In this document: positions 8,756-18,200 of the stretch, in pieces
How the letters are laid out: the number at the start of each line of letters is the position of its first letter
Numbering within the stretch: position 1 is the first letter of the stretch
The notes under the pieces: generated by a model
What the model was told of the DNA's origin: nothing
Database searches by the model: none
Seen by the model: only the letters and a program-made list of their open reading frames with translations
Made by a program: the position numbers and the translations under genes
Assembly (NCBI RefSeq): GCF_001517665.2
Contig: NZ_LN999808.1
Coordinates: 186,001 to 250,000, forward strand
Reading direction: 5' to 3'
Length of the DNA: 64,000 nucleotides
DNA from: Peptoniphilus phoceensis
GTDB taxonomy: Bacteria > Bacillota > Clostridia > Tissierellales > Peptoniphilaceae

Positions 8756-9283
8756 TTAAACTTCAATTTTTCCGTAGTTTCCATCTTTTCTCTTATAAAC
8801 TATAGAAACTCCATCTGTATCTGCATCTAAAAATACGAAGAAATTGTGATTTAATAAATCCATTTGAAGAATAGCTTCTTCTTCGCCCATTGGATTTAAT
8901 TCAAAATTCTTTCTCTTAACAATTTTGTGTTCTGGTTCTTCTTTTTCAGCTTCTTTTCCAAGAATTTCGTCAAATCTAATTGTTTCGTTATTTTGGTATC
9001 TTCTCTTTAATTTTGTCTTATGTTTTCTAATTTGTCTAGCAAGTGCATCCACAGCGTTGTCCATTGAAGAGTACATATCGTCTGTAGTTTCTTCTGCTCT
9101 TATAATTGTCTTTGGTAAAAATATTGTAGCTTCAACAGTTTGTTCATCTTTTATAGTTGAGAAAACAAGTCTTGTTTCCACTTCTTCAGAAAAATATTTA
9201 TCTAACCTGGAGAATTTTTTTTCTGCAATTTCTTTCAAAGATTCTGTAAGTTCAATGTTTTTTCCAACAAAGTTCAATAACAT
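8756..9283 (-). CDS. hpf: Ribosome hibernation promoting factor, long form
   Basis: Binds the 30S subunit and drives 100S dimer formation in stationary phase. The N-terminal S30AE/YfiA domain (about residues 1-100) and the C-terminal dimerisation domain (about 120-175) containing MGEEEAILQMDLLNHNFFVF and KRKDGNYGKIEV give the long HPF form used by Firmicutes. The start is ATG at 9283, with GGAG ten bases upstream; a GTG nine bases earlier lies too close to the box. The gene is monocistronic with its own terminator. Confidence 0.93.
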   Translation of the reverse strand: MLLNFVGKNIELTESLKEIAEKKFSRLDKYFSEEVETRLVFSTIKDEQTVEATIFLPKTIIRAEETTDDMYSSMDNAVDALARQIRKHKTKLKRRYQNNETIRFDEILGKEAEKEEPEHKIVKRKNFELNPMGEEEAILQMDLLNHNFFVFLDADTDGVSIVYKRKDGNYGKIEV

Positions 9284-9394
9284 AAATGTCACTCTCCTTT
9301 TTTCTTTGTTTAATATTTACCCAAAATTTTTTAATTATATCATTTTATTTCTTTAATATCCTAAACGGTTGAAATGTACTTTTTAAGCTATTCT

Positions 9395-9403
9395 TGATAT
9401 AAT
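9395..9403 (+). promoter_or_regulatory. Extended -10 promoter element of the exporter gene
   Basis: TGA-TATAAT (TATAAT 9398-9403), about 50 nt before the start. No good -35 is visible, as is common for extended -10 promoters. Confidence 0.5.
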
Positions 9404-9453
9404 GAGCTTAAAGAATGTAATATGTTTTTTAATTTTTAGATTGGAAGAATATT

Positions 9454-10362
9454 ATGGCTATAAAAAATAAAATCGATTATAAATACAGGATAGGAATGCG
9501 TGCCTTCAAGACTGCCCTTGCCGTTGTCATAGGTCTTTACCTTTCTTATCTTCTTGATCTAAATTCAGCAATATTTGTATCCATTGCTGCAGTATCAACA
9601 ATGAAACCCTCTATGTCTGAATCACTTCAGGACTTTAAGAAGAGGGCTTTTACCTGCGTATTTGGCGTACTTCTTGGATATCTCTCATCCAAAGTATCGG
9701 TGCCAGCTTATATTGAACCACTAATAGCTGGAATTGGTATTTTAATCACTATTTATATACTTGTAGTTGTGAAAATGAAGGACATGACTCAGCTTTCTTG
9801 TATAGTTTTTGTTGCAAGTTTCTGTTCTGATTCAGATAAATTTTATTACGCAACTAACCGTATAATTGGTACTTTTATTGGGATAATCGTGGGAGTTTTG
9901 GTAAATTATTTTATCTCATCTCCAAACATCTGGGAAGATTTTATAAATGCATCTAAAAAATGTTATAGCTCTGCAAATGAGGCACTTAGAGAACTTATTT
10001 ATGACAAGAAAACTGATTTAAGTGAATTTAATTCAGATTTTTCCCATGCCTCTAAGCTCTATAAACTTTTAGAAAAAGAAGCCACTACTCCTTTTCAATA
10101 CAAATACAACAAGGTTTCTCGTGAGAAAAGAATTATAAATTTAATTGAGAGCATTGCTGTGAGGCTAGAAGTTGTAAATAATATGAAGGCAGATCACTTT
10201 AGCAAGTCCGTTTCACAAGAAGCTTTAAAGAGATACGAACTTGACGAAGAATATTTCGATGATTTAAGTGTGGAAGATAGGGTCTATAACTACCACATTG
10301 AATATATTTTAAAATACATGGACCAATTAAAGGAAGAAATAGACGAAATAAAGGTGAAATAA
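9454..10362 (+). CDS. Aromatic acid exporter family (DUF939/FUSC-like) membrane protein
   Basis: Membrane protein of the aromatic acid exporter (ArAE) family, part of the FUSC-like clan. The N-terminal half has about five or six transmembrane segments (roughly residues 15-150) with the family signature AAVSTMKPSMSESL (about 45-58). The C-terminal half (about 160-302) is a charged cytoplasmic helical domain. Length 302 aa matches Firmicutes YgaE/YqjA-type members. The stop codon shares a base with the start of the next gene (TAATG), so the two are coupled. The transported substrate is unknown. Confidence 0.85.
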   Translation: MAIKNKIDYKYRIGMRAFKTALAVVIGLYLSYLLDLNSAIFVSIAAVSTMKPSMSESLQDFKKRAFTCVFGVLLGYLSSKVSVPAYIEPLIAGIGILITIYILVVVKMKDMTQLSCIVFVASFCSDSDKFYYATNRIIGTFIGIIVGVLVNYFISSPNIWEDFINASKKCYSSANEALRELIYDKKTDLSEFNSDFSHASKLYKLLEKEATTPFQYKYNKVSREKRIINLIESIAVRLEVVNNMKADHFSKSVSQEALKRYELDEEYFDDLSVEDRVYNYHIEYILKYMDQLKEEIDEIKVK

Positions 10363-12068
10363 TGAAAGAAGATAAAAAAGAAATTTATGAAATAAGTAAA
10401 AAAATTCTAAGTGAATCTAGCTTTGGACTAAGAAATTTTTTATCAAGTGATGAATTTGCCCCCATAAGGGACAATCCCTATGTGATGAAGAGATCCAACA
10501 AGGATTTGGCAGCTTTTATCCTTTTTGATTTCAAAGAATTCGACGAAAGTTCAACTAGAATCTTATCTGGTCTTTTAGAATCTCGAGGAATCAGCAAAGA
10601 TGAGATAAATGAATTTATAAGTTTACTAAAAAATTCCTTTGTTTCTCTATTCAAGATAGAAAAAAAGGAAGACCACTATTTATTTTATGACTGTCTTTTA
10701 GATGAATATATAGAAGTAGAACTTGATCCAGATTTGGAACTTTCCCAAGATAATTTTGGACTTGTGAGATTATTTGGAAAGGACAAAAGAAAGATGATCC
10801 TACAAGTTGTACAGATGATGGATGAAAAATATTTCTTTGCCTATGAAAATAATATTAATAACTTTTTTCTTCATATAGAAGATGAATTTGGTCCCTTTGA
10901 TATCAATAGGGAATTTGTAAAAAGAGATCTTTTAAATCTACTAGCAATTTATGAAGTAACTTATGAAAATTTAAAAGAAGGACCGGATTTAGACGACTTA
11001 GCTATGTCTGAATTTGAAAGAATCTTGGACACCTTCAATGAAGAAGATTTAAGTATTGCTCAGGATCCAAAATTATACAAAAAAATCTTTCCTGGATCTA
11101 GTGATGAATTTGTAATTTCATTTTTCTTAAATTTGTTTTCCAAAATTTACAAAAACTCTCTAGAAGCAAAGGAACAAAAATTTAGTGACTATGACCTAAA
11201 ATACAAAGAAATTATAGGGGAACTTTGTAAAAGTGGAACTTTTCTAAATAGGGAAGAATTGTCAAATTCAATAAATTTTTTAATTGTTTTTTACTCCAAA
11301 ATTCTATCTAGACACCCTGAAATAAGAGAAATAATAGAGGATTTAAGAGAAATTCAAGAAAATATTTTTTATTATATAAATCTTTTGGAAAATAGCCAAG
11401 AAGGTTTTTATTTTGATGACAAGATCCTAAATATCCTAGGTCAAAATAAAAATTCAGTTTTCTCCAATGAATTTATAGAAAACTTTGACAACTTTATATA
11501 TTTTTTAGACATGAATTACGTGAGTGTATTAAAATCGAAAGACCTTTCACCTGCAAAGTTAAAAGACTTTGTAAATTCAATTGACCTTCTTCCTACAAAT
11601 GAAGTGAAAACTTATAAAAACAAACACTTCCCACTAATTGAACTTTATTTAAATTTCATGGTTAAAAAATATTTGACCCTAATAGAATATAAGGATCAAA
11701 AAGAAGACATTTATCTAACAGATGTTGCCGATGAATACCTAATCTTTGACGATGTAACAAAGTTAGCCATCTGGATAGAATCCCTTACAAATAAAGAATT
11801 TTTAAAATCATCTTTTGGAAAAAATTATGAAACTTATAAGGATTTTGTCATTAACTTAATGAAAGAATTAAATGATAAAGATTTTATTGATGACAAAAAA
11901 TTTACTGGAGAAGAAAATGCTCTTCTAAATATTTTAAAAGACTTAGGAATAATAAGTTATGAAAATGATAACAAATTTAAAATTACAAAATTTGGAAAAG
12001 ATATTTATAATTATTATAAAATAGAAGAAATCAACTCCAACAATGTTATAGAAGTTAATTTTAAATAA
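10362..12068 (+). CDS. Acidic protein of unknown function coupled to the exporter
   Basis: I do not recognise this 568-aa protein. It is soluble, strongly acidic and rich in Asp, Glu, Lys, Leu and Phe, with mostly helical character, no signal peptide and no obvious catalytic motif. The last roughly 60 residues (ENALLNILKDLGIISYENDN, then KFKITKFGKDIYNYY) look like a winged-helix module. The ATG overlaps the stop of the exporter gene, and AAGGTGAA provides the ribosome binding site. A terminator follows directly. The coupling suggests a regulatory or partner role for the membrane protein, but this is inference only. Confidence 0.75.
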   Translation: MKEDKKEIYEISKKILSESSFGLRNFLSSDEFAPIRDNPYVMKRSNKDLAAFILFDFKEFDESSTRILSGLLESRGISKDEINEFISLLKNSFVSLFKIEKKEDHYLFYDCLLDEYIEVELDPDLELSQDNFGLVRLFGKDKRKMILQVVQMMDEKYFFAYENNINNFFLHIEDEFGPFDINREFVKRDLLNLLAIYEVTYENLKEGPDLDDLAMSEFERILDTFNEEDLSIAQDPKLYKKIFPGSSDEFVISFFLNLFSKIYKNSLEAKEQKFSDYDLKYKEIIGELCKSGTFLNREELSNSINFLIVFYSKILSRHPEIREIIEDLREIQENIFYYINLLENSQEGFYFDDKILNILGQNKNSVFSNEFIENFDNFIYFLDMNYVSVLKSKDLSPAKLKDFVNSIDLLPTNEVKTYKNKHFPLIELYLNFMVKKYLTLIEYKDQKEDIYLTDVADEYLIFDDVTKLAIWIESLTNKEFLKSSFGKNYETYKDFVINLMKELNDKDFIDDKKFTGEENALLNILKDLGIISYENDNKFKITKFGKDIYNYYKIEEINSNNVIEVNFK

Positions 12069-12094
12069 AACAGATAAATTTTTAGAACTTAGAA

Positions 12095-12119
12095 AAGCTT
12101 GCTCTTGCAGGCTTTTTTT
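12095..12119 (+). terminator. Terminator of the exporter operon
   Basis: Stem GCTTGC / GCAGGC (one wobble), loop TCTT, then seven T. Confidence 0.7.
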
Positions 12120-12237
12120 ATTGAAGCTTTTTAATTATAAAGTGTGTAGCAATCTTTATAAAAATAGTCAAACAAAAAAATTTTTCTAGATATCTAATTA
12201 ATTACAAACAAAAAGTTACAAATTCGTTAAGAAAAGC

Positions 12238-12265
12238 TTTCCATTTTTTAACACTGTGGTATAAT
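12238..12265 (+). promoter_or_regulatory. Predicted promoter of the YjiH gene
   Basis: Weak TTTCCA (12238-12243), 16-nt spacer, extended -10 TGG-TATAAT (TATAAT 12260-12265), about 47 nt before the start. Confidence 0.5.
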
Positions 12266-12312
12266 AAAGGAAATCGATATAGATTTAATGAACTTTTAAG
12301 GGAGGCTTTATA

Positions 12313-13617
12313 ATGGAAAGTAAAAAGTTTAACTCGAAGGACATTTTAATGTTTATACTTTATTCTTTATTTGGTATTTTTATGTTCTTCGTGCCAATTA
12401 CAATTGGAGAAGCTAACACAATTCCAATTGACCACTTGACAACTTTTGTTAAGAAAATTCCAAATTACAACTTAATCTTTGGAGTTTTCATGGTAATCGC
12501 TGGTATAGTTTATGCTGTAAAGACAAAATCATGGGAAAAAAGTAAACTTCACATGGTGTTTTTTGCTTTAAAACTTGTATCACTAGTATTCTTGTTTATG
12601 TTCGTAACAAAAAAGGGACCAGCAAGAATCTTTGATGGCGACATGCTACCACTTATCTGGAACGGAATAATGGTTTCTGTAACAACAATAGTTCCAATAG
12701 GTTCTGTATTCCTTGCCTTTTTGACTGGCTTTGGACTTATGGAATTTATAGGAGTTTTCATGGAACCAGTAATGAGACCAGTATTTAAAACACCTGGTAG
12801 ATCTGCAGTAGACGCAGTAGCATCTTTCGTAGGATCATATTCATTAGCACTATTAATCACAAATAGAGTTTATATGGAAGATACTTATACAAAAAAAGAA
12901 GCTGCAATAATTGCAACAGGTTTCTCAACAGTTTCTGCGACATTTATGATTATCGTTGCAAAGACTCTTGATATCATGGACCACTGGCTATCCTATTTCT
13001 GGATAACACTATTTGTTACATTTGCAGTAACAGCAATAACTGCCAGAATATTCCCACTAAATAAAAAACCACAAGAATATTACTCTGGTAAAGAATATGT
13101 TCCTGAAGCAAAGAAAAAAGTTTCTTTTAGCGAAGCTTTAGAAACAGGTATGACTGGATACAAAAATGCTGACTCTCTAGGAAAAGTTATAAAAGATAAC
13201 TTTATTGACGGTTTCAAAATGGCACTTAACATTGCTCCATCCCTACTTGGCGTAGGTATGATTGGACTTCTACTTGCAGAATACACACCAATCTTTGACA
13301 TAATTGGATATATTTTCTATCCATTCACATTAATAACAAAAGTTGAACAACCACTAATGGTTGCACAAGCTCTTGGAATGAGTATAGCAGAAATGCTTCT
13401 TCCAGCACCAATAGTTGCAGAAGCAGGACTTGGACTAATTACAAAAATGCTTGTAGCAATAGTTTCTGTATCAGAAATCCTATTCTTCTCAGCATCAATC
13501 CCAGTAATGATGGGAACTGAAATCCCTCTTAAATTCTCAGATTACATTATTATCTGGATTGAAAGAATCATTTTAAGTATCTTAATTTCAATGCCAATAC
13601 TTTATCTTGTATTTTAA
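12313..13617 (+). CDS. YjiH family nucleoside-recognition (gate) membrane protein
   Basis: Polytopic membrane protein of the YjiH family, which carries the Gate/nucleoside-recognition domain related to spore maturation proteins A/B and FeoB. About nine or ten hydrophobic segments are visible. The first is FILYSLFGIFMFFVPITIG (about 13-31), and the gate-like stretches FVGSYSLALLITNRVY and GMSIAEMLLPAPIVAEAG are clear. GGGAGG precedes the ATG. It has its own terminator. The substrate is not established for the family; nucleoside or metabolite transport is only a possibility. Confidence 0.87.
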   Translation: MESKKFNSKDILMFILYSLFGIFMFFVPITIGEANTIPIDHLTTFVKKIPNYNLIFGVFMVIAGIVYAVKTKSWEKSKLHMVFFALKLVSLVFLFMFVTKKGPARIFDGDMLPLIWNGIMVSVTTIVPIGSVFLAFLTGFGLMEFIGVFMEPVMRPVFKTPGRSAVDAVASFVGSYSLALLITNRVYMEDTYTKKEAAIIATGFSTVSATFMIIVAKTLDIMDHWLSYFWITLFVTFAVTAITARIFPLNKKPQEYYSGKEYVPEAKKKVSFSEALETGMTGYKNADSLGKVIKDNFIDGFKMALNIAPSLLGVGMIGLLLAEYTPIFDIIGYIFYPFTLITKVEQPLMVAQALGMSIAEMLLPAPIVAEAGLGLITKMLVAIVSVSEILFFSASIPVMMGTEIPLKFSDYIIIWIERIILSILISMPILYLVF

Positions 13618-13644
13618 ATAATTTCTTTAATAATAAATAAAATG

Positions 13645-13668
13645 CCAGGCCCCGTGCCTGGTTTTTTT
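13645..13668 (+). terminator. Terminator of the YjiH gene
   Basis: Stem CCAGGC / GCCTGG with a 5-nt loop and seven T. Confidence 0.9.
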
Positions 13669-13712
13669 ACATGCAATTTACAATTATTTGCTAAAATTAA
13701 ATAGGTGGTTTT

Positions 13713-13958
13713 ATGAAATTATTTTTTATAATTAAGGCAATAATCTACATAATATTAGAAATAATATTTGCCTATAATTTAGAAAAATCAAATTTATTTA
13801 ATAGAAAATATTTTTATATCTTGGCTTTATTTATAATATCCCTAGAAATTATAAAAATCAAAATATTTACTTCTGACTTTTGGGATAGACAAGCTATAGG
13901 CTTTCTAATAGGCTATCTCTTCTATTTCTTTATAAGAAGCCATACAAAAAAAGACTAG
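13713..13958 (+). CDS. Small membrane protein of unknown function
   Basis: An 81-aa protein, mostly hydrophobic, with about three membrane segments (roughly residues 3-21, 33-50 and 61-74) and a basic C-terminal end. AGGTGG stands eight bases before the ATG. The codon use looks like its neighbours. Its stop codon falls inside a hairpin that also ends the convergent gene. I recognise no family. A fortuitous open frame cannot be excluded, but the ribosome binding site and membrane pattern favour a real gene. Confidence 0.55.
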   Translation: MKLFFIIKAIIYIILEIIFAYNLEKSNLFNRKYFYILALFIISLEIIKIKIFTSDFWDRQAIGFLIGYLFYFFIRSHTKKD

Positions 13959-13968
13959 CCTATGCTAG
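13945..13968 (-). terminator. Terminator of the secreted stalk-domain gene
   Basis: Minus strand: CTAGC / GCTAG stem with loop ATAG, then TC and seven T. The hairpin contains the stop codon of the convergent small membrane protein gene. Confidence 0.7.
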
Positions 13969-13982
13969 CCTTCTTATAAAAA

Positions 13983-15020
13983 TTATTGCTTATAGTGATT
14001 GTAAGACATTTCTCCCAAAGTCTTTAAAAGTTTTTCAACTTCACCCTTATCAGCCTTTATAAACTTTATTTTCTTTGGATGTGAAACAATATTCTTTACT
14101 TCCTTTAGCATTTCAGGAGGAGCACTGTGATAGTGAGAAGGGAGTCTAAAAGAATTAAAAGTTCCATCAAAATTTAAATAATAATCAAAATACTCAAGCA
14201 TCGCCATTGAAGGTCCAGAATCTACGCCCATGATTTCCCTTTTAAACTTCTCGTCCTTTTCATAATCATCAAAACTTGACATAGATTCACCTTTTTCTTT
14301 TACATCTATTCCCAACCCGTCCTTATTTGGATTTATAAAGGGATCTTTATTTAGCTCAGGTCCATAAAATTCCTTAGCTTTGGCAAAAGACAACCAAGCA
14401 AGACAAGCTTCAACTTCTCCATTCTTGTATCCCTTAAAAACCTTTGAAGGCATTTCTCTCATCTTTTTTTCATAAGCTGCTTTTTCCTCATCAGACTTTC
14501 CTGCCATGTCCTTATTATACAAATAGTCTAAGCCAAGAGAATCTTCTTCATTGTTTTTCTCTTCACTTTTTATTTTCTTAGTGTCATAGCCTTCGCCGAT
14601 TATAACAAGCCTTTTATCTTTGTCCCAGTCTACCTTTTCGCCAAAAGCTTCTGCAATGGCCCTTAGTGGCACAAAAGTCCTATCATCCTTAATACTTGGA
14701 GCAACATCTAGTTTAATAGTGTTGCTATTTCCACCAGCAAAATCATTTATTTCCTTTTTATCGATTGTAAGATAAAGGACACTGCCATAATCATCACTAA
14801 TTTGTACACTCCTATTGGCACTATCCCAAAGAACTTTTTTTCCAAGATTTTCAGAAATTACCCTAAGAGGTACCATAGTCCTATCCTTATAAATGTAAGG
14901 AGCAACATCAGACTTGATAACTTCCCCTTTCATCCAAATCCTAATATCAGAATTTGCAAAAACAAAAGTTGGAATGGCAAGAGCAAAAATAGATGCAGCC
15001 AAAATAAATTTCTTCTTCAT
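13983..15020 (-). CDS. Secreted copper-amine-oxidase N-terminal (stalk) domain protein
   Basis: Exported protein with a signal peptide (residues 1 to about 22, ending FVFANS). Two copies of the copper amine oxidase N-terminal domain follow. The first has APYIYKDRTMVPLRVISENL (about 41-60) and the second APSIKDDRTFVPLRAIAEAF (about 107-126), each ending in a W-D/S-R beta motif. This domain is a common extracellular stalk or binding module in Firmicutes and does not itself imply amine oxidase activity. The C-terminal part (about 160-345) is hydrophilic and unassigned. AAGGAGG precedes the ATG. The gene stands alone and is convergent with the small membrane protein. Confidence 0.85.
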   Translation of the reverse strand: MKKKFILAASIFALAIPTFVFANSDIRIWMKGEVIKSDVAPYIYKDRTMVPLRVISENLGKKVLWDSANRSVQISDDYGSVLYLTIDKKEINDFAGGNSNTIKLDVAPSIKDDRTFVPLRAIAEAFGEKVDWDKDKRLVIIGEGYDTKKIKSEEKNNEEDSLGLDYLYNKDMAGKSDEEKAAYEKKMREMPSKVFKGYKNGEVEACLAWLSFAKAKEFYGPELNKDPFINPNKDGLGIDVKEKGESMSSFDDYEKDEKFKREIMGVDSGPSMAMLEYFDYYLNFDGTFNSFRLPSHYHSAPPEMLKEVKNIVSHPKKIKFIKADKGEVEKLLKTLGEMSYNHYKQ

Positions 15021-15177
15021 AAAAACCTCCTTATAAATTAAATTTAAAATATTTCCATATTTTCTCTCTTTAGTATGATTATATCTTAAAAACTCTTAAA
15101 AAGAAGTGGAAAATATAAAGCTATGAAAATTTACAAATTCGAGCCTTATAATGACTTAATAGTAATTTTGCACAAGA

Positions 15178-15203
15178 AAAAATCCCCAGACTTTCTGGGG
15201 ATC
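15178..15203 (-). terminator. Terminator of the adhesin gene
   Basis: Minus strand: ATCCCCAG / CTGGGGAT 8-bp stem, 5-nt loop, T run. Confidence 0.88.
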
Positions 15204-15241
15204 TCTCAACAAATTATTTTAATTCATTTAATCAAAATAAC

Positions 15242-18200
15242 TTATTTATTCTTTTTGTTTCTCTTCTTTAATTCAAGATAAGCTAAACCACTTGCAGCAA
15301 GTGAAGCTAGTCCTGCTGAAGAAAGTATACCTGCGTCACCAGTCTTTGGTGCTTTTGTATCATCATTTGTAGAAACTGGAGCAAGATTTTTGTCTTTTTC
15401 TTTTGCTGTGCTTTCTACAATTTCATCTTCACTTTCAAGATCCTTAACTTCTTCTACATTTTCTTCCTTATTTTCAACTTCTTTAGTTTCTTCAGTTTTT
15501 TCTTCAACTGGTTTTTCAGTTTCCACTACTGGAGTTGATGGAAGTTCAGTCACTACAGGAGTTCCTGGAGTCTTGTGATCATGATGAGTTGTTCTTTCAA
15601 ACTCAACTTCTTCAGCTGGAGTTAGAGGAACAAGAGGAGTAGTATCCTTAGGTTCTTCTGGTTTAGAAGGTTCACTAGGATTTACTGGAGTTGATGGTTC
15701 TAGTGGAGTCCAAGGAGTTTCAGTTTTTTCATAAACGTAAGTTATTTCTTGTTTAACACCTGGTTTGTAGTTGCCTGTTTTTTCAGCACCATTTTCATCA
15801 AATGTTGGTTCATTAACTGGAGTTTCAGTTCTTACAAATTCAAAACCATCTTTTTCAACTTTACCAGTTTTGTAAGTTTCTTCTTTTTTACCTTCTTGAA
15901 GTTTACCGTCTTCTTCTTTTCTTCCTGTTTCTTTTCCATCTTGGTCTTTTGTGATGTAGATGTGGTGTTCTTGGAAAGATCCTTTTTCTTTTTGTGGATC
16001 ATTTACTGTCTTTTCGTAAACATAAGTGATTTCTTGTTTTACTCCTGGTTTGAAGTTTCCTGTTGCTTCTTCTCCTTGAGCATCAAATGTTGGCTCGTTT
16101 TTAGCGTCTTCTGTTCTTACAAACTCAAAGCCATCTTTTTCTATCTTTCCTGTTGTGTAAGTTTCTTCTTTCTTACCTTCTTTTAATTCTCCATCATCAG
16201 TTGTTCTTCCTGTTTCTACTCCATCTTGATCTTTTGTGATGTAGATGTGGTGTTCTTGGAAGGATCCTTTTTCTTTTTGTGGATCATTTACTGTCTTTTC
16301 GTAAACGTAAGTGATTTCTTGTTTTACTCCTGGTTTGAAGTTTCCTGTTGCTTCTTCTCCTTGAGCATCAAATGTTGGCTCGTTTTTAGCGTCTTCTGTT
16401 CTTACAAACTCAAAACCATCTTTTTCTATCTTTCCTGTTGTGTAAGTTTCTTCTTTCTTACCTTCTTTTACTTCTCCATCATCAGTTGTTCTTCCTGTTT
16501 CTACTCCATCTTGATCTTTTGTGATGTAGATGTGGTGTTCTTGGAAGCTTCCTTCTTGAGAAACAACAACACCAAAATCGACATTCATGTTGTCTTTTCC
16601 TTGGATTGTACCTGTTGCTGTAGCTATTTTATTGTTTGTCGCATCTTTGCTTGCGTCGGAGTTTTTTTCATCTGTAACTCCATCTTTATTAGCTGTTGTT
16701 GGTGCATAACCACTTGGAATTTCAAATTCTACGGTATATTCACCATTTTTTAGGTCTTCAAATTTATAATTACCGTTAGCATCTGTTGTTGTTTCCTTAT
16801 CGGACATGTTGATTCCCTTAAGGATAACTTTTACGCCTTCTAGACCTTCTTCACTATCTCCTTGTGAACCATCTTCATCAACATCAATCCAAACCTTATC
16901 TCCAAGACTATAAGTTTTGTTTGCTATAGCTATGGCATCAGCATCGTCAATTACAATTTCATTTGTCCATGCCCAGCTTTCATTGTCAATGTGTGATAGG
17001 TCTTCAACATTACCATTAGCCTTTCTCCAATCTGCTGTAAAGATAGTATTCGTTTTAAAAGCCTTGTTAGGAGTTCTCTTTCCTGTGTATGTTATTACAT
17101 AAGAAGATGAATCAAAATTTTTGTCGTCAAAAGGCATTGATTCATTAGTATTACCTTGTTTAACATTTACAACTAATTTATTAAGATCAGCATTATTAGC
17201 ATCTTTTTCTAATTTAACTTCAGCCTTATCAGTAACATCTTCATAGTTTCCATCGTTAAAATCATTACCAAAGCTTAATGGTAATTTGTTAGGGTCTTTT
17301 ACCTTATAAACTTTTACAGAATTTTTAACTTCATCATCAAAAGTTACTGTGTTATAGCCCTTTTCATTTTGAACTGTTACATGAGATCCATTGAGCAATT
17401 GATCAGCAGTTGGGTTTACATAAATAGTATGGTTGTAGTTATTATCTGTAACTTGGTCAATATCAGCAGTACCACTTAATGTCGGACCAGTTCTCTTTTC
17501 TTCAAAAACTCCATTTTCGTATTCAACTGTATAGTCCTTGCTAGCTGTTTTGCCAGCTACTGTTACAGAAACTGTTTCTTTGTTGTCTGCTTTTAGTACC
17601 GGGTTTCCTTCGTCATCTAAAACATACTTACCATCTTCTCCTATTACATATTCCTTTGTACCCATTGGTACTGCGTCAGGATCTATGAAAAGAGGGTAGA
17701 TGATTCTTACTCTAATATCTTTGAGTCCATCCACTTTTTCATTAAAAGTATACTTGTAACCATTTCTACCGTCTGTTAACTTTTCTGCAGTTGCTATTTC
17801 TTCTCCGTCAAAAACAACAGGTTGGCCTTTTGTTTCTGATTCAAGAACGCCATGAAGGTTCACATTGTCTGATACAACAAAGTCAAAAGTTTCGCCTTGT
17901 TTTGTTCCTTCCGGAATATCGAAGTCTACTTGAGCTTCAAGGTTGATGTCAGTCGTTCCTTCTTTTATTCTGTCTGGTAGGGCTGTAGGGTTTACAATTT
18001 CAGTTTTATCTCCGTTTTTTGCTCCACCGATTGTAATTTCTACATTTGTGATGGCATCTTCTTCAATTTCGCCTGCAGCTAGGGCTTCTGGATCTTCTTC
18101 TTCATTTAATTGTAGTTCTTCTTTTAGTGGATCAACTTCTTCTCTTTCTTCTATTTTAGCTTCTTCAGTTTCTTCCACTTCTGTTTCTTTATTTTCAACT

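Noticed and set aside
13983-15020. Copper amine oxidase enzyme
   Set aside because: Only the N-terminal stalk domain is repeated; the catalytic domain with the topaquinone Tyr is absent.
15725-16552. Possible CRISPR-like repeat array
   Set aside because: Units are 285 bp, in frame and coding; there are no short repeats with unique spacers.
15749-16753. Long plus-strand open frames opposite the adhesin repeats
   Set aside because: They are antisense shadows of the repeat region, rich in Phe, Ser and Cys, repeat the same way, and have no ribosome binding sites.
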